DNA of 18,805 bases from Euryarchaeota archaeon UBA102 (GCA_002509225.1 DAHL01000019.1:1-18805), one strand, 5' to 3'. Shown: positions 1-7,793, numbered from the stretch's first letter. The notes: generated by a model from the letters alone, not told the origin. A program made the numbers and translations.

Positions 1-422
1 TGAGTTTGAGAGACCTGTATCAAGAAGTTATTCTTGATCATAATCAAAGTCCTAGAAATTATGGTGAACTTGAGCCATGTACTATTAGGAGAGACGGAGA
101 TAATCCCCTGTGTGGAGACAATATAATATTATATCTAATTATTGAGGATGAAAAAATATCAGATATAAAATTTAAAGGAGAAGGTTGTGCCATAACTATG
201 GCATCTAGTTCTATGATGACTGAAGTTATTATAGGGAAAAAAATAGAAGATGTTGAAGAAATATTTGAGAAATTTCATTCAATGCTTACAGAAGATGAAG
301 GAGATTATGAAGAGCTAGGGAAATTGAAAGTGTTTGAAGGTGTAAAAGAATTCCCAGCACGAGTGAAGTGTGCTACTTTATCATGGCACACAATGAATAA
401 TGCAATTAAAGAAATGGAATAA
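1..422 (+). CDS. sufU: SufU-type Fe-S cluster assembly protein (start cut by window edge)
   Basis: SufU/IscU-fold protein that accepts sulfur from the cysteine desulfurase SufS during Fe-S cluster assembly in the cytosol. The family's opening (LYQEVILDHNQSPRNYG) is present. The conserved metal/sulfur ligands follow in order, numbered from the TTG at 6: C36 and D38 in PLCGD, C61 in GEGCAI, C122 in RVKCATL. The insertion around residues 92-115 before the last Cys is typical of SufU rather than IscU. The earliest in-window start is TTG at 6, but two codons upstream the frame reads (?)TG-AGT-TTG. That fits MSLRDLY, a typical SufU beginning, so the true ATG probably starts one base outside the window. 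If so, the ATGA there would overlap a TGA stop of an upstream gene, perhaps sufS (inferred). sufT follows after 2 bases. Family assignment is firm. Confidence 0.93.
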   Translation, partial: SLRDLYQEVILDHNQSPRNYGELEPCTIRRDGDNPLCGDNIILYLIIEDEKISDIKFKGEGCAITMASSSMMTEVIIGKKIEDVEEIFEKFHSMLTEDEGDYEELGKLKVFEGVKEFPARVKCATLSWHTMNNAIKEME

Positions 423-424
423 AA

Positions 425-784
425 ATGTCAAAAGAAGATATAGAATGGAAAGAGGCTAAAAAACCAAAAAAAATAGAATATAATAAAGAAGAATTAAAAA
501 TAATAGAAATTATTAAAACTATTTACGATCCTGAAATACCTGTAAATATTTTTGATCTTGGATTGATATATTCGATAGACATTGATAAAGAAAATGATGT
601 TAAAATAAATATGACGCTAACATCGCCGTTCTGTCCAGTAGCTGAATCTTTGCCTGAAGAAGTTAGAAAAAAAGTAGAAGCTATGAATGAAACGAAAAGT
701 GCAAAGGTTGAAGTAACGTTTGATCCGCCTTGGAATATGGATATGATGAGTGACGAAGCCAGGGTAAAATTGAATATGTTCTAA
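425..784 (+). CDS. sufT: SufT / MIP18-family (DUF59) Fe-S maturation protein
   Basis: A 119-residue MIP18-family protein. Members help deliver or mature Fe-S clusters on target proteins and often sit in suf operons. After a charged, lysine-rich N-terminal extension (residues 1-25), the domain shows the hallmark DPEIPVNIFDLGLIY (35-49), the loop TLTSPFCPV with the conserved Cys at 70, and the C-terminal block VTFDPPWNMDMMSDEAR, which marks SufT rather than the related phenylacetate-oxygenase protein PaaD. It starts 2 bases after the sufU stop, so the two are almost certainly co-transcribed. The suf genes may help supply clusters to aconitase X at 10103-11824, but nothing in the sequence links them directly. 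Confidence 0.9.
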   Translation: MSKEDIEWKEAKKPKKIEYNKEELKIIEIIKTIYDPEIPVNIFDLGLIYSIDIDKENDVKINMTLTSPFCPVAESLPEEVRKKVEAMNETKSAKVEVTFDPPWNMDMMSDEARVKLNMF

Positions 785-792
785 ACTTTACA

Positions 793-819
793 AAAAGAAG
801 ATGAGGCGAACCTTCTTTT
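793..819 (+). other. Small inverted repeat between sufT and ribA
   Basis: An 8-base perfect inverted repeat, AAAAGAAG (793-800) and CTTCTTTT (812-819), with an 11-base loop and a T-rich right arm. It begins 8 bases after the sufT stop. It could aid transcript termination of the suf operon. Alternatively the CTTTTAG in its right arm could be a weak TATA-like element for ribA, whose ATG lies about 35 bases on. The stem is almost all A-T/G-A rich, so chance is a real possibility. Confidence 0.25.
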
Positions 820-852
820 AGTCGGAATAAAATGGTGAATAACTGGTGAAAA

Positions 853-1470
853 ATGGAATTTTCAGAAACGGACATAGAAAATATTGAAGGTGAAATGAAT
901 GAGTTAGTTTCAGCCAGATTGCCAACTAAATATGGGGAATTTAGAATAATTGCTTTTCCTGGAGAAGAGGAAAATAGGGAGCATTTGGCAATAATTATGG
1001 GAGATATTACAGAAGGAGAAGTGTTAGTTAGAGTGCATTCTGAATGTTTAACTGGAGACACTTTTTATTCAAAAAGATGTGATTGTGGAATACAATTAGA
1101 AAGTGCAATGGAAAAAATTGCGAAAGAAGGAAAGGGAATGATTGTGTATTTGAGACAAGAGGGTCGCGGAATAGGATTAGTGAATAAATTACACGCATAT
1201 AACCTACAAGATGAAGGTATGGATACTGTAGAAGCTAATGAAAAATTAGGATTTGAAGGAGAGCTTCGTGAATATGAAGCAGCAGCTAGGATATTAAAAT
1301 CGATGAGTGTTTCTAAAATAATTTTAATGACTAATAATCCAGCTAAAGTAGAAGATTTGAGAAGTAATGGATTTGAAGTAAAAAGAATACCTCACAAAAC
1401 CATACCGAATAAAGAGAATAAAGAATATTTGAAAACTAAATCAGAAAGAATGGGTCATGAATTGGACTGA
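853..1470 (+). CDS. ribA: GTP cyclohydrolase II (riboflavin biosynthesis)
   Basis: Cytosolic enzyme converting GTP to 2,5-diamino-6-ribosylamino-4(3H)-pyrimidinone 5'-phosphate, formate and pyrophosphate, the first step to riboflavin and FMN. The 205-residue length matches a stand-alone RibA without a RibB domain. The zinc ligands are C65, C76 and C78 in HSECLTGD and RCDCG. The GTP-binding/catalytic stretch YLRQEGRGIG is at 99-108, followed by NKLHAYNLQDEG and DTVEAN. The C-terminal YLKTKSERMGHEL matches the family end. The region after DTVEAN (LGFEGELREYEAAARIL) departs from the usual LRDYGIGAQIL-like sequence. The start follows GGTGA at 845-849, close to the ATG. The 3' end overlaps the convergent archaeosortase by 16 bases. 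It would provide FMN, the precursor of the cofactor made by UbiX here, though that link is only inferred. Confidence 0.93.
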   Translation: MEFSETDIENIEGEMNELVSARLPTKYGEFRIIAFPGEEENREHLAIIMGDITEGEVLVRVHSECLTGDTFYSKRCDCGIQLESAMEKIAKEGKGMIVYLRQEGRGIGLVNKLHAYNLQDEGMDTVEANEKLGFEGELREYEAAARILKSMSVSKIILMTNNPAKVEDLRSNGFEVKRIPHKTIPNKENKEYLKTKSERMGHELD

Positions 1471-2099
1471 AATTTAGTTCTATTATCGGGATTATTAGCC
1501 ACTATCGAAACCCAAAGGATAAATGCAGTCATTAGAAGAGCATATTGACCTGTGTGCCACCAAAAATAATGAAGTTTGTCCCACGTTTGAAAATCGTAAG
1601 CTTGTGTTACGGGGTAAAAAGAGATTATACGGATTGCATTTTCTATAAAGATTAAAACAGCAAAAATACCTGCCCATTTCAAACGAACATAGGGATTTAC
1701 CCCTCTGAAACAGATAACTAGCAACCCCAAAAATAGAGTTTCATGTAAACCAGTACATTGAGATACTATCTCTAAATTAATTGGAATTTCTGCATATGAA
1801 AGTTCTGTTTGATGAACACCTGTTAATGAAACATCGATGCCCATTAATTTTTCAGTGTGGTAAACAAACCTAGCTACAATTTTCTGAAAAAATAAAAGAG
1901 AATTATCTGCACGAGTCAGGTGTTGAAATAATAGATCAATAGGCAAAACTACTACCATTACAATAAAAAAATTGAAAGCCGTACTAATGGCGGTTTTCTC
2001 AGATGATTTAGTAGCATTAGTTAATTTGAAAAGTTTCTTTTCTGTATTGTCTAAATAAGAACCGATTTGAATAGATAACCGTTCAAAATACTCTTTCAT
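1455..2099 (-). CDS. Archaeosortase/exosortase-family transpeptidase
   Basis: Integral membrane cysteine transpeptidase of the exosortase/archaeosortase superfamily, which removes C-terminal tripartite sorting signals from secreted proteins. From the ATG at 2099 it has 214 residues with several hydrophobic segments (near 40-60, 110-130, 138-165 and 185-205). The superfamily triad is visible: C115 in VSQCTGLHE, R157 in ENAIRII, and H182 in FWWHTGQYA (H178 is also nearby). A longer TTG start at 2120 exists, but an AT-rich TATA-like element at 2121-2130 would place transcription start near 2100, favouring the ATG. The acidic/basic N-terminal 35 residues are cytosolic-looking. Two genes upstream on the same strand lies a secreted protein ending in a PGF-transmembrane-basic tail (2607-3488), a candidate substrate. 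Superfamily is confident; subfamily is not assigned. Confidence 0.88.
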   Translation of the reverse strand: MKEYFERLSIQIGSYLDNTEKKLFKLTNATKSSEKTAISTAFNFFIVMVVVLPIDLLFQHLTRADNSLLFFQKIVARFVYHTEKLMGIDVSLTGVHQTELSYAEIPINLEIVSQCTGLHETLFLGLLVICFRGVNPYVRLKWAGIFAVLIFIENAIRIISFYPVTQAYDFQTWDKLHYFWWHTGQYALLMTAFILWVSIVANNPDNRTKFQSNS

Positions 2100-2120
2100 A
2101 CTTACCAGTCTGAGTATCAA

Positions 2121-2130
2121 GAATTAAAAA
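2121..2130 (-). promoter_or_regulatory. Candidate TATA element for archaeosortase gene
   Basis: Minus-strand TTTTTAATTC lies in the 39-base gap between the Nudix stop and the archaeosortase ATG, centred about 26 bases before it. This is the spacing for a leaderless or very short-leader archaeal transcript. AT-rich background makes this weak. Confidence 0.28.
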
Positions 2131-2138
2131 CTATCTAT

Positions 2139-2549
2139 TCATATATTTGACATTTCTTTTCTAGATATCAACGCCTTGTTTAGAATCGATTTTGATTTTT
2201 GATAAGTAATAGTATGAAGGGCGTTATCAGAATTTGCCCAGAGAAAATTGGTATGTTCATGACTAAGAGTGATGTTAGTTTCTTCTGTTTCTCCTAGGAA
2301 ATAAATAACTTGCTTTTTGATAGTCGAACGGCCCTTGCGGAAGGAGTATTCTATTATTTCCCGAAAATCTGAAAATAAAGTTACCTCAGAAATGCCCGTT
2401 TCTTCTTTTAATTCCCTTAATGCCGTTTCCGTTTCAGATTCGTTGTTTTCTATGTGCCCTTTGGGAAAATCCCAATGGCCTCCTCCTTTGTATTTTAAAA
2501 GAAGAACTTTGTTTTCATGGAATAAAACTATGCCACAAGAATGCTCCAT
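2139..2549 (-). CDS. Nudix hydrolase, diadenosine tetraphosphatase (Ap4A) type
   Basis: Soluble Nudix hydrolase of 136 residues. The complete Nudix box runs G31 to I53: G31, E37, R45, E46, E49, E50, G52 (GX5EX7REUXEEXGU satisfied). The preceding GGHWDFPKGHIE is typical of the asymmetric diadenosine tetraphosphate hydrolase (NUDT2/Ap4A) group, which cleaves Ap4A to ATP and AMP. Substrate is inferred from that resemblance. It begins with ATG; no Shine-Dalgarno is evident, but a TATA-like element lies 26 bases upstream, suggesting leaderless expression. It sits between the secreted protein and the archaeosortase with no obvious functional link. Confidence 0.9.
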   Translation of the reverse strand: MEHSCGIVLFHENKVLLLKYKGGGHWDFPKGHIENNESETETALRELKEETGISEVTLFSDFREIIEYSFRKGRSTIKKQVIYFLGETEETNITLSHEHTNFLWANSDNALHTITYQKSKSILNKALISRKEMSNI

Positions 2550-2570
2550 AATAATAGAGCTGGAGCTACA

Positions 2571-2580
2571 CCTTAAAAGG
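2571..2580 (-). promoter_or_regulatory. Candidate TATA element for Nudix gene
   Basis: Minus-strand CCTTTTAAGG, a perfect palindrome, is centred about 26 bases before the Nudix ATG in the 57-base gap after the secreted-protein gene. The position suits a leaderless archaeal promoter. No further evidence. Confidence 0.33.
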
Positions 2581-2606
2581 ATTAGTAATGCCTAGCTAAG
2601 AAAACT

Positions 2607-3488
2607 CTATTCTTCTTCTATCTTTACTCTACCGAGTATAGATGCGAGGAACGCTAATGCCATGATACTGAACATAGGATCGAAACCTGGAATGAAAACC
2701 CCTCTAATCCAAAGAGTTGATGTTACAGTTCGAGCTTCGTTTTCACCAGAAAGTGTTGTTGAAGCTTTAACAATCACAGTGTGATATTCATTAAACCACC
2801 CCAAAACAGTTCCACGAGGAGTTTGTAGAGTTATTGGAACGACTTGTTCACCCAAAGAATCAACTTGCCATTGAGACTGACCGAGAGCTAGTGTAAAACC
2901 AGACTCTTCTAAATCGTCCTGATTTAGAACCTCAATTAGTATTGTATCGATGTAATTTCCATAGTTAACTATAGTGTATGTTTGTATGTAATCACTGCCA
3001 GGGCCTATTCTGATAAATGGGGCATCAGCTCTAATTGCTAATCTTGCGTATTGAAGAATCTGTGCTGTGAATCCTGCATATTTAGTAACTGTGAAAGTTT
3101 GAGTATTAGATTCCTTTCCTTGTGCCACAATTGAAACGTCTACATTCTTGTATGAAGATTGTGTTAATGCAAGAGCACATACAGGCACTGTAGCATCAGC
3201 ACCGGCACTCAAAGTAACAGAAGTTGAAGAAGGAGAAATGGTAACTCCCCCACCACTGAGTTGAATGTCCACATCTATGTTTGCAGTACCTTGATTAGTT
3301 ATAGTCATAGAAGTACAGCCAACACCGCTAGAACCTGGACGGACATCGAGTTGAACGCTAGCATCAGCTACCTCTATCGAGAAAGAAACAGCTGCTAGCT
3401 GTGAAGAGCTCGTTGGCACGTAAACTAACATTGTTGAGCCTAATACTAGGACAACAAGCAGAAACGCTCTCAGAGGATTATTTTTCAT
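2607..3488 (-). CDS. Secreted surface protein with PGF-containing C-terminal sorting-like tail
   Basis: Unrecognised 293-residue exported protein. From ATG 3488, residues 1-32 form a signal peptide: basic start (MKNNPLR), hydrophobic core AFLLVVLVLGSTMLVYV, then a small-residue stretch SSSQLA as likely cleavage site. The body is rich in Ser/Thr/Val with alternating beta pattern and reads like one or two Ig/NEW3-like beta-sandwich domains (for example ISPSSTSVTLSAGADATVPV), with two Cys in the first domain. The C-terminus carries PGF at 267-269, a hydrophobic helix (MFSIMALAFLASILG), then R-V-K and three Glu. This resembles PGF-CTERM archaeosortase signals, although the acidic end is unusual. 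A GTG at 3548 would be 20 codons longer but lies upstream of the TATA box; GGAG at 3495-3498 supports the ATG. Confidence 0.82.
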   Translation of the reverse strand: MKNNPLRAFLLVVLVLGSTMLVYVPTSSSQLAAVSFSIEVADASVQLDVRPGSSGVGCTSMTITNQGTANIDVDIQLSGGGVTISPSSTSVTLSAGADATVPVCALALTQSSYKNVDVSIVAQGKESNTQTFTVTKYAGFTAQILQYARLAIRADAPFIRIGPGSDYIQTYTIVNYGNYIDTILIEVLNQDDLEESGFTLALGQSQWQVDSLGEQVVPITLQTPRGTVLGWFNEYHTVIVKASTTLSGENEARTVTSTLWIRGVFIPGFDPMFSIMALAFLASILGRVKIEEE

Positions 3489-3494
3489 TATATT

Positions 3495-3498
3495 CTCC
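3495..3498 (-). promoter_or_regulatory. Shine-Dalgarno GGAG deciding the surface-protein start
   Basis: GGAG on the minus strand, 6 bases before ATG 3488, supports this start over the in-frame GTG at 3548. Confidence 0.6.
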
Positions 3499-3523
3499 AG
3501 CTTACCATAATATCGTGGGCCGA

Positions 3524-3532
3524 TATTTATAG
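3524..3532 (-). promoter_or_regulatory. Archaeal TATA box for surface-protein gene
   Basis: Minus-strand CTATAAATA is a near-ideal archaeal TATA box, centred about 40 bases before ATG 3488. Transcription would start near 3500-3504, leaving a leader of about 12-15 bases that includes the GGAG. It separates this gene from the upstream gcvP-glutaredoxin unit. Confidence 0.6.
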
Positions 3533-3569
3533 TTGACCGGTGCAACACTCTGAAACGAGCATAAAAAAC

Positions 3570-3827
3570 TTAGTTAAGGCCTAATTTGAGTTCCAAGTCG
3601 GAATTTGTTGGCTCAACTAAGACGGAATTATCAGGGAAAACTATTACGGGGACTCTTTGAACTCCGTCGTTCAATGCGACGGCAGTCTCTCTAGCATCAT
3701 CATCATCTTCTATGTTGATCCAAACATAAGAAATATTATGTTTGTCTAGGAAATCTGTAGAACGGTGACAATCGCCACACCAAGTTGTGCCGTATATTTT
3801 AATTGGTTTTAAATCGGAATCCGTCAT
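3570..3827 (-). CDS. Glutaredoxin/mycoredoxin-like thiol-disulfide protein
   Basis: An 85-residue thioredoxin-fold protein of the glutaredoxin/mycoredoxin kind. The active site is TTWCGDCHRS (C17, C20) after the first beta strand, and the cis-proline motif is QRVPVIVF. Mycoredoxin-type proteins reduce mixed disulfides with low-molecular-weight thiols or run as NrdH-like thioredoxins; the electron donor here cannot be told. It starts 2 bases after the gcvP stop, with GGAG at 3833-3836 inside the gcvP end, so it is the second gene of that operon. A functional link to glycine cleavage is not established. Confidence 0.87.
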   Translation of the reverse strand: MTDSDLKPIKIYGTTWCGDCHRSTDFLDKHNISYVWINIEDDDDARETAVALNDGVQRVPVIVFPDNSVLVEPTNSDLELKLGLN

Positions 3828-3829
3828 GT

Positions 3830-6673
3830 TTACTCCAAATAATCTTCCATCAGATTACAGGAGCAGATTAAATTTCTATCGCCATGAACGTTGTCTACTC
3901 GTCCGACGTGTGGCCAGAATTTATTATCTGAAGAATCTATCATCGGAAAAGCCGCAGTTTCTCTTGAGTACTGATGGGGCCAGTCTTCAGATGCTATCTG
4001 TTTTGCAGTGTGGGGAGAATTTCGAAGTGGACTATCTAAAACTGATATTTTTTTATTTTCGATAGCTTCTATCTCTTTTCTAATCAGTAAAAGTGTATCA
4101 CAAAAAGAATCTAATTCTTTCTTAGATTCTGATTCTGTTGGCTCTATCATTAATGTACCACTAACGGGCCATGACATTGTTGGTGCATGAAAACCATAAT
4201 CGATTAATCTTTTTGCTATATCCTCTACAGTCACGTCTGTATTTTCGGTAATATCCCTAATATCTAAAATACATTCATGGGCAACTAAACCCTCATTGCC
4301 TGTGAACAATATAGGGTATGCATTCTTCAAACGATGGGCAATATAATTGGCATTTAAGATAGCGATTTTAGTAGCTTTAGTTAAACCTGACCACCCCATC
4401 ATTGAAATATAAGCCCAAGGAATAGTTAAGATTAAAGCGCTACTTAGAGAAGATGAAGAGATGGCTCCAGAACCATTAAGAGAATCTCCTGGTAAGAAAG
4501 GAATTAAATCTTTTTGAACTACGATTGGGCCCATGCCTGGTCCACCGCCGCCGTGAGGTATACAGAAAGTTTTGTGCAAATTGAGATGACATACATCCAC
4601 ACCTAAATCTCCAGGTCGGCAAACGCCGGCCATAGCGTTAAAATTTGCACCATCCATGTAAACTAATCCTCCACTGGAATGAATCATGTCGCAAACGGAA
4701 ACTATAGATTCTTCAAAAACACCATGTGTTGAGGGGTAAGTAATCATAATACCGGCAAGATTTGCAGAATTTTCTTCTATTTTATCGGTTAAATCTGATA
4801 TATCTATATTTCCTTGATTATCGCAAGAAACTGGGACTACTTTCATTCCTGCCATAATGGCACTTGCAGGATTTGTTCCGTGTGCAGAAATTGGGATTAG
4901 ACAAACATTTCGATTGGGTTGATTTTTGGAGATATGATAATTGCGTATTGCGAGTAACCCCGCGTATTCACCCTGCGAACCTGCGTTTGGTTGAAAAGAG
5001 ATTTCATCTAAACCTGTGAGATCTACTAACCAATCCCCTAAAGAAGATATTAGAGTTTGATATCCTCCTGTTTGTTCTGAAGGTGCGAATGGATGTATAT
5101 CTGAAAAACACTTCCAAGTAATTGGCATCATTTCAGTGGTGGAATTTAATTTCATAGTACATGAGCCGAGAGGAATCATACTACTTGTCAAAGATAAATC
5201 TCTATTCTGTAGTTTGAATATATATCGTAAAAGTTCGGTTTCAGAATGGTATGAATTAAAAACTTGATTTTCAAGGTAAGCAGAGTTACGACACAGATTT
5301 TTAGCTAATATAAAGCTGTCAGAAATGATTTCATTAGATAATGATTTGTCATCGAAATTAAAAATATTTAAGAGTTCGGAAATATCCTGTTCTGTGGTTT
5401 TTTCATCCAAAGAAATTGTGATTGAATTATTATTTAATTCTCTTAAATTCACTTCTTTTTCAATGGCTCTTGAAATGATTTTTGAAGTGTGGGCAGTTTT
5501 TACACACAAGGTATCAAAGAATTGAGAATGAGATAAATCATATCCCATAGAAGATAGTTTAGTGGCTAACGATGTGGCTAGATTGTTAACATAAACTGCA
5601 ATCTGTTTTAAACGCTGAGGGCCGTGATAAACTGCATACATGCTAGCAACTATAGCTGGCAGAACCTGTGCAGTACAGATATTGCTTGTAGCCTTATCTC
5701 TGCGTATATGTTGTTCTCTAGTTTGTAATGCTAATCTTAAAGCATAATTATCGTTCGAATCCTTTGAAACGCCGACAACTCTACCTGGCGTTCGTCTTTT
5801 GTATTTATCATGGGTAGCGAAAAAGGCTGCATGGGGGCCTCCGAAACCGAGAGGCATACCGAATCTTTGGGTGTTACCAACTACTATGTCTGCACCAAAA
5901 TCACTAGGTGGAGTTAAAAGAGTAAGAGAAAGAATATCTGCACAAACTATTACAAGAGCATCATTATCATGGGCTATTTTTGAAATTTGAGAATAATCCT
6001 CTACGCTACCTTCGGTGCAAGGATATTGTAAAATGATGCCGAAAAAATCACTTATTTGAGATGTGGTGTTATGATCTATGACTTTTACTTCGATACCTAG
6101 AGGTTCCGCTCTAGTTTTTACTACGTTGATTGTTTGAGGATGGCATCTATTTGAAATTATTAAAGTGTTAGAATGATTGGTAAGATTATAAGCCATTGTC
6201 ATTGCTTCAGAAGCTGCAGTTGATTCATCTAGCAAAGAAGCATTAGCAAACCCCATGCCGGTTAAGTCCATAATCATAGTTTGAAAATTTAAAAGAGCTT
6301 CCAAACGGCCTTGTGATATTTCAGCTTGGTATGGAGTGTATTGAGTATACCACCCTGGATTTTCCAATATATTACGTTGAATTACAGGTGGAGTTATGCA
6401 ATCATTATAACCCATACCGATGTACGAGTTGAAAATTTTATTATGAGATCCTAAAGTTTCTAAATCTCTTAATGTTTCGAATTCGCTTTTGGGACCTTCG
6501 TTGAAACTTTCGGGAGTGGGGTGATTGAATCTTATGGAAGGTGGTATGGTTGTATCTATTAAGTCATTTAAGGAATTATAATCTATAGTTTTAAGCATGG
6601 ACTGAATTTGAGAATCGTTTGGCCCGATGTGTCTATGATCAAAAATGTCAGGATGTTTAGAATGATTACTCAT
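3830..6673 (-). CDS. gcvP: Glycine dehydrogenase (decarboxylating), P-protein, full-length fused form
   Basis: PLP-dependent P-protein of the glycine cleavage system: it decarboxylates glycine and passes the aminomethyl group to lipoyl-H-protein. The 947 residues carry both halves in one chain. The N-terminal half opens with [10 protein letters not shown] and contains [20 protein letters not shown]. The C-terminal half carries [25 protein letters not shown], the substrate region AHGTNPASA, and the PLP lysine K701 in [19 protein letters not shown]. The single-chain form is the usual arrangement in many bacteria and mitochondria; most archaea encode two subunits (GcvPA/GcvPB), which suggests bacterial ancestry (inference). 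No GcvT or GcvH lies in the window. The start ATG has no clear Shine-Dalgarno. The glutaredoxin-like gene follows immediately. Confidence 0.97.
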   Translation of the reverse strand: MSNHSKHPDIFDHRHIGPNDSQIQSMLKTIDYNSLNDLIDTTIPPSIRFNHPTPESFNEGPKSEFETLRDLETLGSHNKIFNSYIGMGYNDCITPPVIQRNILENPGWYTQYTPYQAEISQGRLEALLNFQTMIMDLTGMGFANASLLDESTAASEAMTMAYNLTNHSNTLIISNRCHPQTINVVKTRAEPLGIEVKVIDHNTTSQISDFFGIILQYPCTEGSVEDYSQISKIAHDNDALVIVCADILSLTLLTPPSDFGADIVVGNTQRFGMPLGFGGPHAAFFATHDKYKRRTPGRVVGVSKDSNDNYALRLALQTREQHIRRDKATSNICTAQVLPAIVASMYAVYHGPQRLKQIAVYVNNLATSLATKLSSMGYDLSHSQFFDTLCVKTAHTSKIISRAIEKEVNLRELNNNSITISLDEKTTEQDISELLNIFNFDDKSLSNEIISDSFILAKNLCRNSAYLENQVFNSYHSETELLRYIFKLQNRDLSLTSSMIPLGSCTMKLNSTTEMMPITWKCFSDIHPFAPSEQTGGYQTLISSLGDWLVDLTGLDEISFQPNAGSQGEYAGLLAIRNYHISKNQPNRNVCLIPISAHGTNPASAIMAGMKVVPVSCDNQGNIDISDLTDKIEENSANLAGIMITYPSTHGVFEESIVSVCDMIHSSGGLVYMDGANFNAMAGVCRPGDLGVDVCHLNLHKTFCIPHGGGGPGMGPIVVQKDLIPFLPGDSLNGSGAISSSSLSSALILTIPWAYISMMGWSGLTKATKIAILNANYIAHRLKNAYPILFTGNEGLVAHECILDIRDITENTDVTVEDIAKRLIDYGFHAPTMSWPVSGTLMIEPTESESKKELDSFCDTLLLIRKEIEAIENKKISVLDSPLRNSPHTAKQIASEDWPHQYSRETAAFPMIDSSDNKFWPHVGRVDNVHGDRNLICSCNLMEDYLE
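3833..3836 (-). promoter_or_regulatory. Shine-Dalgarno GGAG for glutaredoxin-like gene
   Basis: GGAG on the minus strand, 5 bases before ATG 3827, just ahead of the gcvP stop codon. It indicates translation from a shared gcvP message. Confidence 0.5.
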
Positions 6674-6737
6674 AGTAGAGGCTTCGGAGTAGATACTGCA
6701 CTAAAAAGAGTGGATTAATAGTTTTTTTGGCTTGGGG

Positions 6738-6746
6738 ATTATAAAG
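6738..6746 (+). promoter_or_regulatory. Candidate TATA box for DUF2203 gene
   Basis: ATTATAAAG in the 96-base divergent gap, centred 28 bases before ATG 6770, which fits leaderless transcription from that ATG. The gcvP promoter must lie in the same gap; only a weak CTTTTTAG (minus strand, near 6702-6709) is seen for it. Confidence 0.45.
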
Positions 6747-6769
6747 GTATACGTTACGATTTAAAGTCT

Positions 6770-7225
6770 ATGGGCAATTGGTATGTCCGAATGTCAGGTA
6801 TAGTTCGGGTTTTTACTACGGAGGAGGCGGAGGAACTTTTGCCTACTGTGGACATACTTTTGCAGAAATTAGTTGATACGAGTGTTAAACAGAAACTCCT
6901 TGAAGAACAGGCAAACGAAATTTTAGATGAAGTAATGGAAGAAGGAACTCACCCGAATGCGATAGATGAATTGAAGGAGATTAAAGGAACGTTGGATATT
7001 AACGTTAGAGAGATGGATAAGCTAGAAGGTGAAATAACGAATATGGGATTGAACGTAAAGGATTCGATATTAGGAATAGTAGATTTTCCAGCAATGAGAG
7101 GAGAGCAACCAGTTTATTTGTGTCATAGACTTGGAGAGAAAAAAATGACTCATTGGCACAATGTAGAAGATGGTTTTGAAGGAAGAAAACCTCTAGACAA
7201 AGAGCCAGATATAATCACAATTTAG
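6770..7225 (+). CDS. DUF2203 family protein
   Basis: A 151-residue soluble protein of the DUF2203 family, function unknown. Family features are the opening VRVFTTEEAEELLPTVD, a long charged helical middle (about residues 25-90, coiled-coil-like), and the C-terminal block GIVDFPAMRG, VYLCHRLGE, THWHNVEDGFEGRKPL. The HWH and the Cys/His set in this block could bind metal (inference). The ATG at 6770 lies where a leaderless transcript from the TATA box would start. An internal ATG at 6791 (MSGIVRVF) gives the more usual family N-terminus, so the first 7 residues are uncertain. Its 3' end is 1 base from the convergent ubiX stop. Confidence 0.88.
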   Translation: MGNWYVRMSGIVRVFTTEEAEELLPTVDILLQKLVDTSVKQKLLEEQANEILDEVMEEGTHPNAIDELKEIKGTLDINVREMDKLEGEITNMGLNVKDSILGIVDFPAMRGEQPVYLCHRLGEKKMTHWHNVEDGFEGRKPLDKEPDIITI

Positions 7226-7226
7226 A

Positions 7227-7793
7227 TTAATCTTTTGGACCTTCCCAACGTTTGAATATGTTTGTATCTATATCTAAAACATCGAGAACTCTGCCGACAA
7301 TAAAATTGACATTATCTTCTATGGTCTTTGGTAAATTATAGAAGGCCGGCATAGCTGGAACCATAATAGCACCGGCTTGAGCTATCTTTAACATATTCTC
7401 TATGTATATTGTGCTTAATGGAGTTTCACGTGGAACTAGAATTAGTTTTCTTCTCTCTTTCAACATAACTGTAGCAGATCGTGTTAAGAGGTTATCAGAA
7501 ACCCCTGATGCAATCTTACCTAATGTTGTACCTGAACAAGGGATTATGACCATGGCTTTGGCTTTGAAAGACCCTGAAGCTATACTAGCGGCTACGTTTT
7601 CATTTTCATGAACTACGTCAGCTAAATCCAAAACATCTTGCCAAACACCTTGGCATTCATGTTTATGTACCAGCTTAGCGGAATCAGTGGAAACTAAATG
7701 TGTTTCGAAATCTAAAGGCTTTAGAATTTCTAAAAGACGGATGGCATAAGGTAACCCTGATGCACCGCTAATTCCTACAACTATTCTTTCCAT
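7227..7793 (-). CDS. ubiX: UbiX-family flavin prenyltransferase
   Basis: Flavin prenyltransferase that adds a dimethylallyl group to FMN, forming prenylated FMN, the cofactor of UbiD decarboxylases. The 188-residue length is typical. The motif VGISGASGLPYAIRLLE is at the N-terminus, the FMN/phosphate-binding IIPCSGTTLGKIASG and DNLLTRSA are in the middle, and LVPRETPLSTIYIENM and IMVPAMPAFYNLP are near the end. It is divergent from the mevalonate kinase-ubiD-acnX operon across a 91-base gap, where the promoters must lie; I see no strong TATA box there. Placement beside a UbiD gene supports service to that enzyme. The dimethylallyl donor would itself come from the isoprenoid pathway encoded here. 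Confidence 0.95.
   Translation of the reverse strand: MERIVVGISGASGLPYAIRLLEILKPLDFETHLVSTDSAKLVHKHECQGVWQDVLDLADVVHENENVAASIASGSFKAKAMVIIPCSGTTLGKIASGVSDNLLTRSATVMLKERRKLILVPRETPLSTIYIENMLKIAQAGAIMVPAMPAFYNLPKTIEDNVNFIVGRVLDVLDIDTNIFKRWEGPKD

Noticed and set aside
681..1061. Minus-strand open frame of 126 codons across sufT and ribA
   Set aside because: It lies opposite two well-supported genes and has no recognisable domain.
3489..3548. GTG-started extension of the surface protein
   Set aside because: The extra 20 residues precede the signal peptide and lie over the TATA box; GGAG supports ATG 3488.
3787..4065. Plus-strand frames inside gcvP, including 3787-4065 and 5325-5525
   Set aside because: Antisense shadows of a full-length conserved enzyme.
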